Positions 53,457 to 61,927 are shown, counted from the first letter of the stretch. The stretch: 64,000 nucleotides of DNA from Wielerella bovis (GCF_022354465.1 NZ_CP092361.1:248001-312000), one strand, 5' to 3'. The notes: generated from the sequence alone by a model not told the origin. A program made the numbers and translations.

Positions 53457-53554
53457 CTCCCTCCCCTGCTTGCGGGGGAGGGTTGGGGTGGGGGCAAAAC
53501 CAACAATCTAACCCCCACCCTAGCCCTCCCCCTTCATAGGGGGAGGGGACAGAT
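53457..53554. repeat. G-rich palindrome doublet R7-R8 without a gene
   Basis: R7 (53457-53494) is reversed and R8 (53510-53554) forward, tail to tail, separated by 15 bases. Same head-out arrangement as around the DUF559 genes but with nothing between. Confidence 0.85.
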
Positions 53555-53633
53555 TGCGATAAGCCCATAAAGATTTTGCAGTGATTTTCAGGCTGCCTGA
53601 AACCCTATTTTTGATTAAAAAGAAAGCATAAAC

Positions 53634-54284
53634 ATGACTTTCCAACTTGCTTTATTTTACTTTATCGCTGCCGTGATTTTGTTCGGCGCGGTCAAAACCG
53701 TTACGGCAAAAAACCCCGTTCATGCGTCCCTGTATTTGGTGCTGACGTTTTGCATGTCCGCGATGATGTGGATGCTCATGCAAGCGGAATTTTTGGGCAT
53801 CACGCTGGTGGTGGTGTATGTGGGCGCGGTGATGGTGCTGTTCCTGTTTGTCGTGATGATGTTGAACATTGACGCGGAAGAAATGCGTAAAGGTTTCTGG
53901 CGCAACGCCCCTGCCGCCATGACGGTGGGCGTGTTGATGGCTTTGGTGCTGATTGCCGTGTTAATCGCGCCCGACACCAATTTGTCGGTGTATGGCGAAA
54001 TGAAAGACATTCCTGCCGATTACAGCAATGTGCGCGATTTGGGTAAGCAAATTTACACGACTTATCTGTTGCCCTTTGAATTGGCGGCGGTTTTGCTCGT
54101 GTTGGGCATGGTGGCAGCGATTGCGTTGGTACACCGCAAGTCCACCAATGAAAAATACATCAACCCTGCCGACCAAGTGAAAGTGAACGCGGCAGAAGGA
54201 CGTTTACGCATGGTCAAAATGGCTGCCGAAGTGCAAACCCCAAAAAACACGCAGCCTGAAAACGCAGAGGAGGGCAAAGCATGA
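53634..54284 (+). CDS. nuoJ: NADH-quinone oxidoreductase subunit J
   Basis: Five-helix membrane subunit. [62 protein letters not shown] is the conserved block. 216 aa; the hydrophilic tail ends [15 protein letters not shown], the QPEN part coming from a DUS. The stop overlaps the nuoK start (ATGA). Confidence 0.96.
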   Translation: MTFQLALFYFIAAVILFGAVKTVTAKNPVHASLYLVLTFCMSAMMWMLMQAEFLGITLVVVYVGAVMVLFLFVVMMLNIDAEEMRKGFWRNAPAAMTVGVLMALVLIAVLIAPDTNLSVYGEMKDIPADYSNVRDLGKQIYTTYLLPFELAAVLLVLGMVAAIALVHRKSTNEKYINPADQVKVNAAEGRLRMVKMAAEVQTPKNTQPENAEEGKA

Positions 54285-54586
54285 TTACGATTACACATTA
54301 TTTGGTGTTGGCGGCATTGCTGTTTGGCATCAGCGCGATGGGCATTTTTATGAACCGCAAAAATGTGCTGGTTTTGCTGATGTCTATTGAGTTGATGTTG
54401 TTGGCGGTAAACTTTAATTTTATTGCCTTTTCGCAGTATTTAGGCGACACGGCTGGACAGATTTTCGTGTTTTTCGTGCTGACGGTGGCGGCGGCAGAAA
54501 GCGCGATTGGTTTGGCGATTATGGTGCTGGTGTTCCGCAACCGACAAACCATTAACGTTACTGAATTGAATACGCTGAAAGGCTAA
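54281..54586 (+). CDS. nuoK: NADH-quinone oxidoreductase subunit K
   Basis: Three-helix subunit with the proton-channel glutamates: [17 protein letters not shown] and [18 protein letters not shown]. 101 aa. GAGG upstream, ATGA overlap with nuoJ. Confidence 0.97.
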   Translation: MITITHYLVLAALLFGISAMGIFMNRKNVLVLLMSIELMLLAVNFNFIAFSQYLGDTAGQIFVFFVLTVAAAESAIGLAIMVLVFRNRQTINVTELNTLKG

Positions 54587-54614
54587 TTGGGATTTTCAGG
54601 CAGCCTGAAAATAG

Positions 54615-54707
54615 TGTAGGTCGGGCATTTATGCCCGACAATCAAAACACGACAAATTCAAGTCGGGCATAAATGCCCGACCTACGGAAAATATTTTCAG
54701 ACGGCAT
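54615..54707. repeat. GTCGGGCAT doublet with trailing AT-DUS, unit 1
   Basis: Doublet 54615-54685 followed by AAAATATTTTCAGACGGCAT; the last 12 bases (54696-54707) are an inverse meningococcal DUS. Near-identical to the unit at 54804. Confidence 0.85.
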
Positions 54708-54745
54708 TAATGCTTTCAGGCTGCCTGAAACTGTTTATTTATCTA

Positions 54746-54788
54746 CAATCTGTTCCCTCCCCCGCAAGCAGAGGAGGGGAAAATTGCA
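54746..54788. repeat. Degenerate G-rich palindrome R9
   Basis: ATCTGTTCCCTCCCCCGCAA, then GCAGAGGAGGGGAAAATTGC. The right arm has mismatches and no long tail. Confidence 0.6.
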
Positions 54789-54803
54789 GCAACATAATAA
54801 ATA

Positions 54804-54893
54804 GTAGGTCGGGCATTGATGCCCGACGCAAAAAAAACCGAAATAATGTCGGGCATAAATGCCCGACCTACGAGAAATATTTTCAGACGGCAT
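54804..54893. repeat. GTCGGGCAT doublet with trailing AT-DUS, unit 2
   Basis: Doublet 54804-54871, then AAATATTTTCAGACGGCAT ending at 54893 (AT-DUS 54882-54893). Together with unit 1 and R9 it fills the 388-bp gap between nuoK and nuoL; no gene is seen there. Confidence 0.85.
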
Positions 54894-54974
54894 CAATAAT
54901 TTTAGGCTGCCTGAAAACAACCCAAATAAAAATATAGCCAAAAAAGTTTTTAAAAATCAAAAAGGTTCACTTCC

Positions 54975-56990
54975 ATGAACGACATGACTTTATATTTAAT
55001 CATCGCGCTCACGCCATTGGTGGGCTGTTTGCTGGCAGGCTTGTTTGGCAACCAAATCGGACGGCGTGGCGCACACACCGCCACCATTTCAGGTGTGGCG
55101 ATTTCCGCGCTGTTGTCCGCCTATGTGCTGTACGGCTTTGCGACTGGCACACGCGCCAAGTTTGACGAAAACGTGTACACATGGCTCACCATGGGCGGTG
55201 TGGACTTTTCAGTCGGCTTTCTCGTGGACAGCCTGACCGCCATGATGATGGTGGTGGTAACGTCCGTGTCGCTGATGGTACACATCTATACCATTGGTTA
55301 TATGCACGATGAAGAAGTCGGCTATCAACGCTTTTTCAGCTACATCTCCTTGTTTACATTCAGCATGTTGATGTTGATTATGTCCAATAACTTTATTCAA
55401 CTGTTTTTCGGTTGGGAAGCGGTGGGCTTGGTGTCATATTTGCTGATTGGTTTCTATTTCAAACGCGACAGCGCGATTTTCGCCAACTTAAAAGCGTTTC
55501 TCGTGAACCGCGTGGGCGATTTCGGCTTTTTGTTGGGCATCGGTTTGGTGCTGGGCTATTTTGGTGGCAGCCTGCGTTATGCGGACGTGTTCGCCTATTT
55601 GCCCAATGTGGTGGGTAGCACTTTATTTGGCACGGATTTGATTACCGTCACTTGCTTGCTGCTGTTTGTGGGCGCAATGGGTAAATCCGCGCAATTTCCT
55701 TTGCACGTTTGGCTGCCTGATTCTATGGAAGGCCCAACGCCGATTTCCGCGCTGATTCACGCGGCGACCATGGTTACCGCAGGTCTGTTTATGGTGTCGC
55801 GCATGTCGCCCATGTACGAAATGAGTACAACCGTGTTGAGCGTGATTATGGTCATTGGCGCGATTACCGCCTTGTTTATGGGTTTCTTGGGCACGATTCA
55901 AAACGACATCAAGCGCGTGATTGCGTATTCCACTTTGTCGCAACTGGGCTATATGACGGTGGCGTTGGGCGTGTCTGCCTATTCCATTGCCATGTTCCAT
56001 GTGATGACACACGCATTCTTTAAAGCATTGCTGTTCTTGGCGGCAGGCAGCGTGATTATCGGCATGCACCACGACCAAGATATGCGAAATATGGGCAATT
56101 TGCGTAAATACATGCCGATTACTTGGATAACCATGTTGTTGGGCAATTTGTCGCTGATTGGCACACCGTTTTTCTCGGGTTTCTATTCCAAAGATTCCAT
56201 TATTGAAGCCGTGAAATTCAGCAATTTGACGGGTAGCGGTTTTGCCTATTTTGCCGTGTTGGCGAGCGTGTTTGTAACCGCGTTTTATGCGTTCCGTCAA
56301 TACTTTATCGTGTTTCACGGCAAAGAGCGTTGGCGAGAAAATCATCACGCCCACGATGAACATCACGATGACGCACATCATCACGGTTTGTCGCCCAATG
56401 ACAATCCGCACGAAAGCCCTTGGGTGGTAACTTTCCCCTTGTTGTTCTTGGCTGTGCCGTCTGTGATTATTGGCGCATTGACGATTAAACCTTTGTTGTA
56501 TGGCGATTTTTTCAAAGACGTGATTTATGTGAATCACGAAGCGCACCCAGTCATGACGATTATGGCGGAACACTATCACGGCATTTTCGGCATGGTAACG
56601 CACAGTTTGGTTAGCCCTGTGTTGTACTTGGCGATTGCGGGTGTGGTGGCAGCGTGGTTCTTGTATGTGAAAGCACCGCATTTGCCCACGAAAATTCAGG
56701 CAGCCTGCAAACCGATTTATAACTTGTTGGACAACAAATACTATTTGGACATCATCTACTTCAACGTGTTCGCCAAAGGCAGCCGCAAATTGGGCGAGCT
56801 GTTCTGGAAAGTGGGCGACACCATGATTATTGACAACGGCATTGTGAACAATTCCGCCAAACTGGTCGGCAACATCGCCGCGCAAGTCCGCAAAGCGCAG
56901 ACGGGTTTCATCTACACCTATGCGGCTGTGATGGTGGCTGGGGTGCTGGTGTTGATTGTGGCGTTTTTCTGGAATTTGTGGTTTAAATGA
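54975..56990 (+). CDS. nuoL: NADH-quinone oxidoreductase subunit L
   Basis: Largest antiporter-like membrane subunit with the long lateral helix. FFGWEAVGLVSYLLIGFYF, FPLHVWLPDSMEGPTPISALIHAATMVTAGLFMVSR and AYSTLSQLGYMTVALG are the core; a His-rich loop HHAHDEHHDDAHHHG lies near residues 455-470, a feature I recall in other beta-proteobacterial NuoL. 671 aa. Confidence 0.97.
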   Translation: MNDMTLYLIIALTPLVGCLLAGLFGNQIGRRGAHTATISGVAISALLSAYVLYGFATGTRAKFDENVYTWLTMGGVDFSVGFLVDSLTAMMMVVVTSVSLMVHIYTIGYMHDEEVGYQRFFSYISLFTFSMLMLIMSNNFIQLFFGWEAVGLVSYLLIGFYFKRDSAIFANLKAFLVNRVGDFGFLLGIGLVLGYFGGSLRYADVFAYLPNVVGSTLFGTDLITVTCLLLFVGAMGKSAQFPLHVWLPDSMEGPTPISALIHAATMVTAGLFMVSRMSPMYEMSTTVLSVIMVIGAITALFMGFLGTIQNDIKRVIAYSTLSQLGYMTVALGVSAYSIAMFHVMTHAFFKALLFLAAGSVIIGMHHDQDMRNMGNLRKYMPITWITMLLGNLSLIGTPFFSGFYSKDSIIEAVKFSNLTGSGFAYFAVLASVFVTAFYAFRQYFIVFHGKERWRENHHAHDEHHDDAHHHGLSPNDNPHESPWVVTFPLLFLAVPSVIIGALTIKPLLYGDFFKDVIYVNHEAHPVMTIMAEHYHGIFGMVTHSLVSPVLYLAIAGVVAAWFLYVKAPHLPTKIQAACKPIYNLLDNKYYLDIIYFNVFAKGSRKLGELFWKVGDTMIIDNGIVNNSAKLVGNIAAQVRKAQTGFIYTYAAVMVAGVLVLIVAFFWNLWFK

Positions 56991-57059
56991 TGTTTCAGGC
57001 TGCCTGAAAAGGGTGGGGCGGTTTCAGGCAGCCTGAAAAGCAAAATAGGTTGATTGGCT

Positions 57060-58199
57060 ATGAACGATTTATTAAATGGCGTGGTTCGCTTTGAAGGTGT
57101 AAAAGGCGTAGGCACAATAGAAGTGGATTTTGTCCCCAATCAACGTGTTTACACTTTTATTGGCGCAAATGGCGTGGGCAAAACGAAATTGTTGGAGTGT
57201 TTGTTTACGGTTTTATTTGCTACTCATCTTGAACTTTCTTTTGTAGATGATGAAGAATGGCTGAAAGGTACGTTAATTGAGAAAGAATATATGCCATTCA
57301 AAGATGCATATTTTCCGGAAAAAGCTAATGAAAAATTATTGTCCTTTAAGGTATTAAAGCCACATCAAAAACCAATTGTGTATGTAGCGGCTCAAAATCG
57401 TGGAAATATTAAAAATAAAACTGATAGTATAAAAAAAATAGGTAATTATCAACAACGTATTGAGCAATATATAGATAATTTACTTTCCGTTTTCAGGCAG
57501 CCTGAAAATTTCAAAAGCCTGAATATGGACACCAATTTAGAAGAATGGATAATCCAACGCGCCCAGTCTGCCAACCCCTATCAATCCAAAGCAGACAACC
57601 GCAAAATTGAATTGGATACTTTATTGTCCATTTTAAATCAAATAGATGAAAGAATAGATAGCGAATTTTTAGAAATATCGGGCGACAATCGCGTGTTCAT
57701 CAAAGTGGAAGGGCAAAAGCGCGAATTGGCTGAATTATCAAGCGGTTTCACGTCCATTTTGAAAATGGTGCAATCCATTATCGCGGGTTACAGCTACTTT
57801 ACCAATGAACAGCAAATCGCCCGAGTGCGTGGTGTGGTGCTGATTGACGAAATAGAAAGCCATTTGCACAATGAATGGCAAGTTAAAATTATTCCTTTGC
57901 TGAAAAAATTGTTTCCGAACACGACTTTTTTGGTCAGCACACATTCATCGTTGGTAATTAGTCAGTTGGAGCAGGGCGAAGCGTATCGCTTGAAACGCAA
58001 TTTAGATGATGGTGTGGTTTATGGCAAAGTGGTTGATTATCCTGCACAATCATCTATTGTTGATTTGCTGGATACGGCTTTTGATGTTGATTTAACCGCA
58101 GAACGCAGTAAATGGCGCGGTAATCGTGAAGAAGCCAAAGCTGCATTGTTGGCTTTATTAGAGCGCGATGATGATATTTGGGAGCAAGAAAATGAATAA
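57060..58199 (+). CDS. AAA family (ABC-type/OLD-like) ATPase, partner of a PIN protein
   Basis: A 379-residue SMC/RecF-like ATPase. Walker A GANGVGKT at 35-42, ABC-like signature LSSG at 226-229, Walker B VVLIDEIESHLH at 259-270 with catalytic E265, and the H-loop STHSS at 293-297. This is the AAA_15/OLD type common in defence and toxin systems. The middle (about 95-215) is poorly conserved and contains a DUS-encoded FRQPEN. Its stop overlaps the start of the PIN gene by 8 bases. Clearly AT-richer than nuoL and nuoM. A defence or regulatory role is inferred only from the architecture. Confidence 0.85.
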   Translation: MNDLLNGVVRFEGVKGVGTIEVDFVPNQRVYTFIGANGVGKTKLLECLFTVLFATHLELSFVDDEEWLKGTLIEKEYMPFKDAYFPEKANEKLLSFKVLKPHQKPIVYVAAQNRGNIKNKTDSIKKIGNYQQRIEQYIDNLLSVFRQPENFKSLNMDTNLEEWIIQRAQSANPYQSKADNRKIELDTLLSILNQIDERIDSEFLEISGDNRVFIKVEGQKRELAELSSGFTSILKMVQSIIAGYSYFTNEQQIARVRGVVLIDEIESHLHNEWQVKIIPLLKKLFPNTTFLVSTHSSLVISQLEQGEAYRLKRNLDDGVVYGKVVDYPAQSSIVDLLDTAFDVDLTAERSKWRGNREEAKAALLALLERDDDIWEQENE

Positions 58200-58683
58200 A
58201 TATTTTTTTGATGCCAATTATCTGATTAAATTGCTGGATAAAAAACACGTCAATCACGCTGAAATTCGTGAAAATTTTATGGAAAAATTGGCTGAACCAC
58301 ATGAATTTTACATGACTGAATTAGTTCGTTATGAAGTCATTCGTGGGATTAAATGGAATAATCCAGAAGAAGAAAATTTATATGAAACAGCATTAAAAAA
58401 CTACTTTCATTTTGTGGAAATTAAGAAACCCATTATTGATTTAGCCATAAAATTACACCAACTACACACTTTTCAACATCAAGATAAATTGCCGTCTGAA
58501 AAATGTGCATTGTGTCAGCAAATGATTAGCACCAATAAATTAAATATAGACAAACGGCGTTTTGATATGTTCCATTTTGCCACTGCCAAAATTTACGGTT
58601 ATGAAATGGTATCGGGCGACAAAGGTGTGAATGTTACATTAGAAAAATTGTATCAAGATTTAAATGTATCAAGATTTAAATGA
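58192..58683 (+). CDS. PIN domain nuclease, partner of the AAA ATPase
   Basis: A 163-residue PIN-fold RNase-like protein. Acidic residues fit the active site: D7 (YFFDANYLIKLL), E43 or E48 (MTELVRYEVIRG), D125 (RRFDMFHFATA) and D143 (SGDKG). A CALC pair at 105-108 is unusual for toxins of this class. Starts inside the end of the ATPase gene (ATGAATAA), so the products are probably made together. The 10-mer core GCCGTCTGAA of the Neisseria DUS lies at 58491-58500. Could be an RNase effector or a tRNA/rRNA cleaver. Confidence 0.85.
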   Translation: MNKYFFDANYLIKLLDKKHVNHAEIRENFMEKLAEPHEFYMTELVRYEVIRGIKWNNPEEENLYETALKNYFHFVEIKKPIIDLAIKLHQLHTFQHQDKLPSEKCALCQQMISTNKLNIDKRRFDMFHFATAKIYGYEMVSGDKGVNVTLEKLYQDLNVSRFK

Positions 58684-58758
58684 TTTTCAGGCTGCCTGAA
58701 ACCGCAGCCACCACAAAAACAGTTTTAATTTAAATAAAAGAGAAAACAGGCTACTACT

Positions 58759-60279
58759 ATGTTTTTCAATAACTTACTCAGCTTGGCAATCTGGGTGCCA
58801 ATCGTGGCGGGTGTGCTGGTCTTGGCGACAGGCTCGGACAGCCGTGCGCCATTGGCACGGATACTGGCTTTGATTGGCGCGGCGGCAGGGTTTTTGGTAA
58901 CGCTGCCCCTGTTCACCCACTTTGACCGCGCAAACGGCGGCTACCAGTTCAGCGAACTGCACGCTTGGATACCCGCGCTCAATCTCAACTACGCGCTGGG
59001 CGTGGACGGCATTTCCGTGCTGTTCATCATTTTGAACGCCTTTATCACGCTGATGGTGGTGCTGGCTGGCTGGGAAGTGATTCAGAACAAAACCGCGCAA
59101 TACATGGCGGCATTTCTCATCATGTCGGGCTTGATTAACGGCGCGTTTGCCGCGCAGGACGCGATTTTGTTCTACGTTTTCTTTGAAGGCATGCTGATTC
59201 CGCTTTACCTGATTATCGGTATGTGGGGCGGCCCTCGCCGCGTGTATGCTGCCGTGAAACTGTTTTTGTACACGCTGTTGGGTTCGCTGTTGATGTTGGT
59301 GGGGCTGATTTATCTGTCGTATCAAGCCAATGGCAGCTTCGCGATTGCCGATTTGCAAGCGATTAAGCAAATTCCTTTGGGCGTACAACAACTGTTGTTC
59401 ATCGGCTTTTTCTTGTCGTTTGCCGTGAAAGTGCCGATGTTCCCCGTACACACTTGGCTGCCTGACGCACACGTTGAAGCCCCAACTGGCGGTTCTATGG
59501 TGCTGGCAGCGATTACGTTGAAAATCGGTGCGTATGGTTTCTTGCGTTTTATTTTGCCGATTTTGCCCGATGCGTCGCGTTATTTCGCGCCTGTGATTGT
59601 GGTGTTGAGCTTGATTGCCGTGATTTACATCGGCTTGGTGGCTTTGGTGCAAACCGATATGAAAAAACTGGTGGCGTACTCATCAATCAGCCACATGGGT
59701 TTTGTAACGCTGGGTATTTTCCTGTTTAGCGGACTGTTTTCAAGCAGCCCTTTGGGCGAATTGAACGATTGGGGCTTGAAAGGCGCGATTGTGCAAATGA
59801 TTTCGCACGGCTTTGTGTCGGCGGCGATGTTTATGTGTATTGGCGTGATGTACGACCGCTTGCACACGCGCAACATTGCCGATTATGGCGGTGTGGTGAA
59901 TGTGATGCCGAAATTTGCCGCGTTCATGATGTTGTTTGGCATGGCGAATGTGGGTTTGCCTGCGACTTCGGGTTTTGTGGGCGAATTTATGGTGATTATG
60001 GGCGCGGTAAAAGTGAATTTCTGGATTGGCTTGCTGGCGGCGTTCACGTTGATTTATGGCGCGGCATACACTTTGTGGATGTACAAACGCACCATTTTTG
60101 GCGAGATTACCAATCCTGAAGTGAAAGAAATGAAAGACATCAACTGCCGCGAATTTGCCGTATTGGCGATTTTGGCAGTGGCGGTGTTGGGCATGGGTTT
60201 GTACCCCGAGCCGTTTGTGGCGGTGGTGCATGAAGCCGCCAACCAGTTGATTGCACAAGTGGCACAAAGCAAGATTTGA
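58759..60279 (+). CDS. nuoM: NADH-quinone oxidoreductase subunit M
   Basis: Antiporter-like proton-pumping subunit. LGVDGISVLFIILNAFITLMVVLAGW, FYVFFEGMLIPLYLIIGMWG, KVPMFPVHTWLPDAHVEAPTGGSMVLAAITLKIGAYG and LVAYSSISHMGFV are conserved. 506 aa, fourteen helices. Separated from nuoL by the AAA-PIN pair. Confidence 0.97.
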   Translation: MFFNNLLSLAIWVPIVAGVLVLATGSDSRAPLARILALIGAAAGFLVTLPLFTHFDRANGGYQFSELHAWIPALNLNYALGVDGISVLFIILNAFITLMVVLAGWEVIQNKTAQYMAAFLIMSGLINGAFAAQDAILFYVFFEGMLIPLYLIIGMWGGPRRVYAAVKLFLYTLLGSLLMLVGLIYLSYQANGSFAIADLQAIKQIPLGVQQLLFIGFFLSFAVKVPMFPVHTWLPDAHVEAPTGGSMVLAAITLKIGAYGFLRFILPILPDASRYFAPVIVVLSLIAVIYIGLVALVQTDMKKLVAYSSISHMGFVTLGIFLFSGLFSSSPLGELNDWGLKGAIVQMISHGFVSAAMFMCIGVMYDRLHTRNIADYGGVVNVMPKFAAFMMLFGMANVGLPATSGFVGEFMVIMGAVKVNFWIGLLAAFTLIYGAAYTLWMYKRTIFGEITNPEVKEMKDINCREFAVLAILAVAVLGMGLYPEPFVAVVHEAANQLIAQVAQSKI

Positions 60280-60287
60280 GGTGTTGT

Positions 60288-61742
60288 ATGAATTGGAATT
60301 GGACAGATTTGAATATTGCCGCCGCCACGCCTGAAATCGTGTTGCTGACGGGTTTGTTTGCCGTGTTGTTGGCGGATTTGTGGACGAGCGATGAAAACCG
60401 CTACATCACGCATTATTTGAGCATTGGTGTGATGTTGTCGGCTGTGTTGGGTCAACTGGCTGTATGGTCATCAGAACCATCATATGTGTTTTCACATATG
60501 TATGTGGTGGACGGTATTTCACAGTTAGGTAAATTGGTCGCTTATTTGGGTACGGCTGTGTTGTTTGTGTACGCCAAACCGTATAACCAAATGCGTGGCA
60601 TATTCAAGGGCGAATTTTATACGCTGGCAATGTTTGCGTTGGTTGGCGTGAGTGTGATGATAAGTTCGGCGCATTTTCTGACTGCTTATGTAGGCTTGGA
60701 ATTGTTGTCCTTATCGCTTTACGCGATGATTGCGTTGCGCCGCGACAGCGCACAAGCGGCAGAGGCAGCCTTAAAATATTTTGTATTGGGCGCATTAGCA
60801 TCAGGAATTTTGTTGTACGGTATTTCTATGGTTTACGGCGCAACAGGCAGCCTGAATTTTGCGGAAATTGCCAATGCTTCTGAATTGCAGAATGTCAATG
60901 GTTGGCTGCTGAAATTGGGCGTGCTGTTTATTGTAGCGGCGGTAGCGTTTAAATTTGGTGCAGTGCCGTTTCATATGTGGGTGCCCGATGTTTATCAAGG
61001 TGCGCCGACTTCAGTGGCAGCGTTCATTGGTTCTGTGCCGAAAATTGCGGCAACCGTGTTTACATTCCGCATTATGGTAGATGGCTTGGTGTACCAAAAA
61101 TTCGATTGGCAATTGATGTTTGCTGCATTGGCGGTGGCATCTTTGTTGGTGGGTAATTTGGCAGCCATGATGCAAACCAATATCAAACGCATGTTTGCCT
61201 TTTCTACGATTTCGCACATGGGCTTTATTTTATTGGGCTTTTTGGCAAGTGTATTAGGCATTCAGGCTGCCTTATTCTATGCAATTACTTATATATTGAT
61301 GAGTTTGGCTGGTTTTGGTGTGCTTATGTTGTTGAGCCGCGAAGGACATGAATGTGAAAACGTGGCGGATTTGGCAGGCTTGAATCAGCGCAATGCGTGG
61401 TATGCGTTGTTAATGTTGCTGGTGTTGTTCAGCATGGCAGGCATTCCGCCATTGATGGGATTTTATGCCAAATTTGCCATCTTAAAAGCCTTGATGACAG
61501 CGGAATATGCATGGGTAACTGCGCTGGCGGTGTATGCGGTGGTTATGTCTTTGATTGGCGCGTTCTACTATTTGCGCGTGGTCAAAGTGATGTATTTTGA
61601 CGAAGCAACTGACCATACACCGATTGCAGAACAACCTGTGGCATGGGTATTGTCGTTGAATGCACTTTTGTTGCTGGTGTGGGGCGTGTTGCCGACCAGC
61701 GTGGTGGAGTGGGTAAAAACGGCGATTGAACGGACTTTCTAA
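60288..61742 (+). CDS. nuoN: NADH-quinone oxidoreductase subunit N
   Basis: Third antiporter-like subunit, last gene of the set. LTAYVGLELLSLSLYAMIALRRDSAQAAEAALKYFVLGALASGILLYG, FKFGAVPFHMWVPDVYQGAPTSVAAFIGSVPKIAA and FSTISHMGFILLGFLA are typical. ATG 60288 with GAGG upstream is chosen over a start 12 bases earlier. 484 aa. Confidence 0.97.
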   Translation: MNWNWTDLNIAAATPEIVLLTGLFAVLLADLWTSDENRYITHYLSIGVMLSAVLGQLAVWSSEPSYVFSHMYVVDGISQLGKLVAYLGTAVLFVYAKPYNQMRGIFKGEFYTLAMFALVGVSVMISSAHFLTAYVGLELLSLSLYAMIALRRDSAQAAEAALKYFVLGALASGILLYGISMVYGATGSLNFAEIANASELQNVNGWLLKLGVLFIVAAVAFKFGAVPFHMWVPDVYQGAPTSVAAFIGSVPKIAATVFTFRIMVDGLVYQKFDWQLMFAALAVASLLVGNLAAMMQTNIKRMFAFSTISHMGFILLGFLASVLGIQAALFYAITYILMSLAGFGVLMLLSREGHECENVADLAGLNQRNAWYALLMLLVLFSMAGIPPLMGFYAKFAILKALMTAEYAWVTALAVYAVVMSLIGAFYYLRVVKVMYFDEATDHTPIAEQPVAWVLSLNALLLLVWGVLPTSVVEWVKTAIERTF

Positions 61743-61750
61743 TCCATATA

Positions 61751-61790
61751 TTTTCAGGCAGCCTGAAAGGTTTTCAGGCTGCCTGAAATG
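61751..61790. repeat. Two palindromic DUS after nuoN
   Basis: TTTCAGGCAGCCTGAAA and TTTCAGGCTGCCTGAAA in tandem; each carries a DUS on one strand and the AGGCTGCCTGAA variant on the other. They may act as the nuo terminator. Confidence 0.6.
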
Positions 61791-61897
61791 TATAGCGAAT
61801 TCAATTTAAACCAGTACAGCGTTGCCAGCTCTCTTATGTACTCAGTATACACGGCGGTCGCTGTCGCCTTGTCCTGATTTAAATTGAATCCACTATA
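61791..61897. mobile_element. Correia-like MITE, 107 bp, upstream of the alcohol dehydrogenase gene
   Basis: Ends TATAGCGAATTCAATTTAAA and TTTAAATTGAATCCACTATA, same core as the 39606 and 48638 copies. It ends 30 bases before the dehydrogenase ATG and so may supply or alter its promoter; the right end plus TATACTTTAATT is the only upstream sequence. Confidence 0.85.
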
Positions 61898-61927
61898 CTT
61901 TAATTAACCAAAATAAGGAACACAATC

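Noticed and set aside
56310..56390. His-rich loop of NuoL as a novel metal-binding insertion
   Set aside because: I recall similar His-rich loops in other beta-proteobacterial NuoL, so probably not new.
55623..56885. 420-codon open frame on the minus strand
   Set aside because: His/Gln/Arg-rich antisense shadow of nuoL; no family features.
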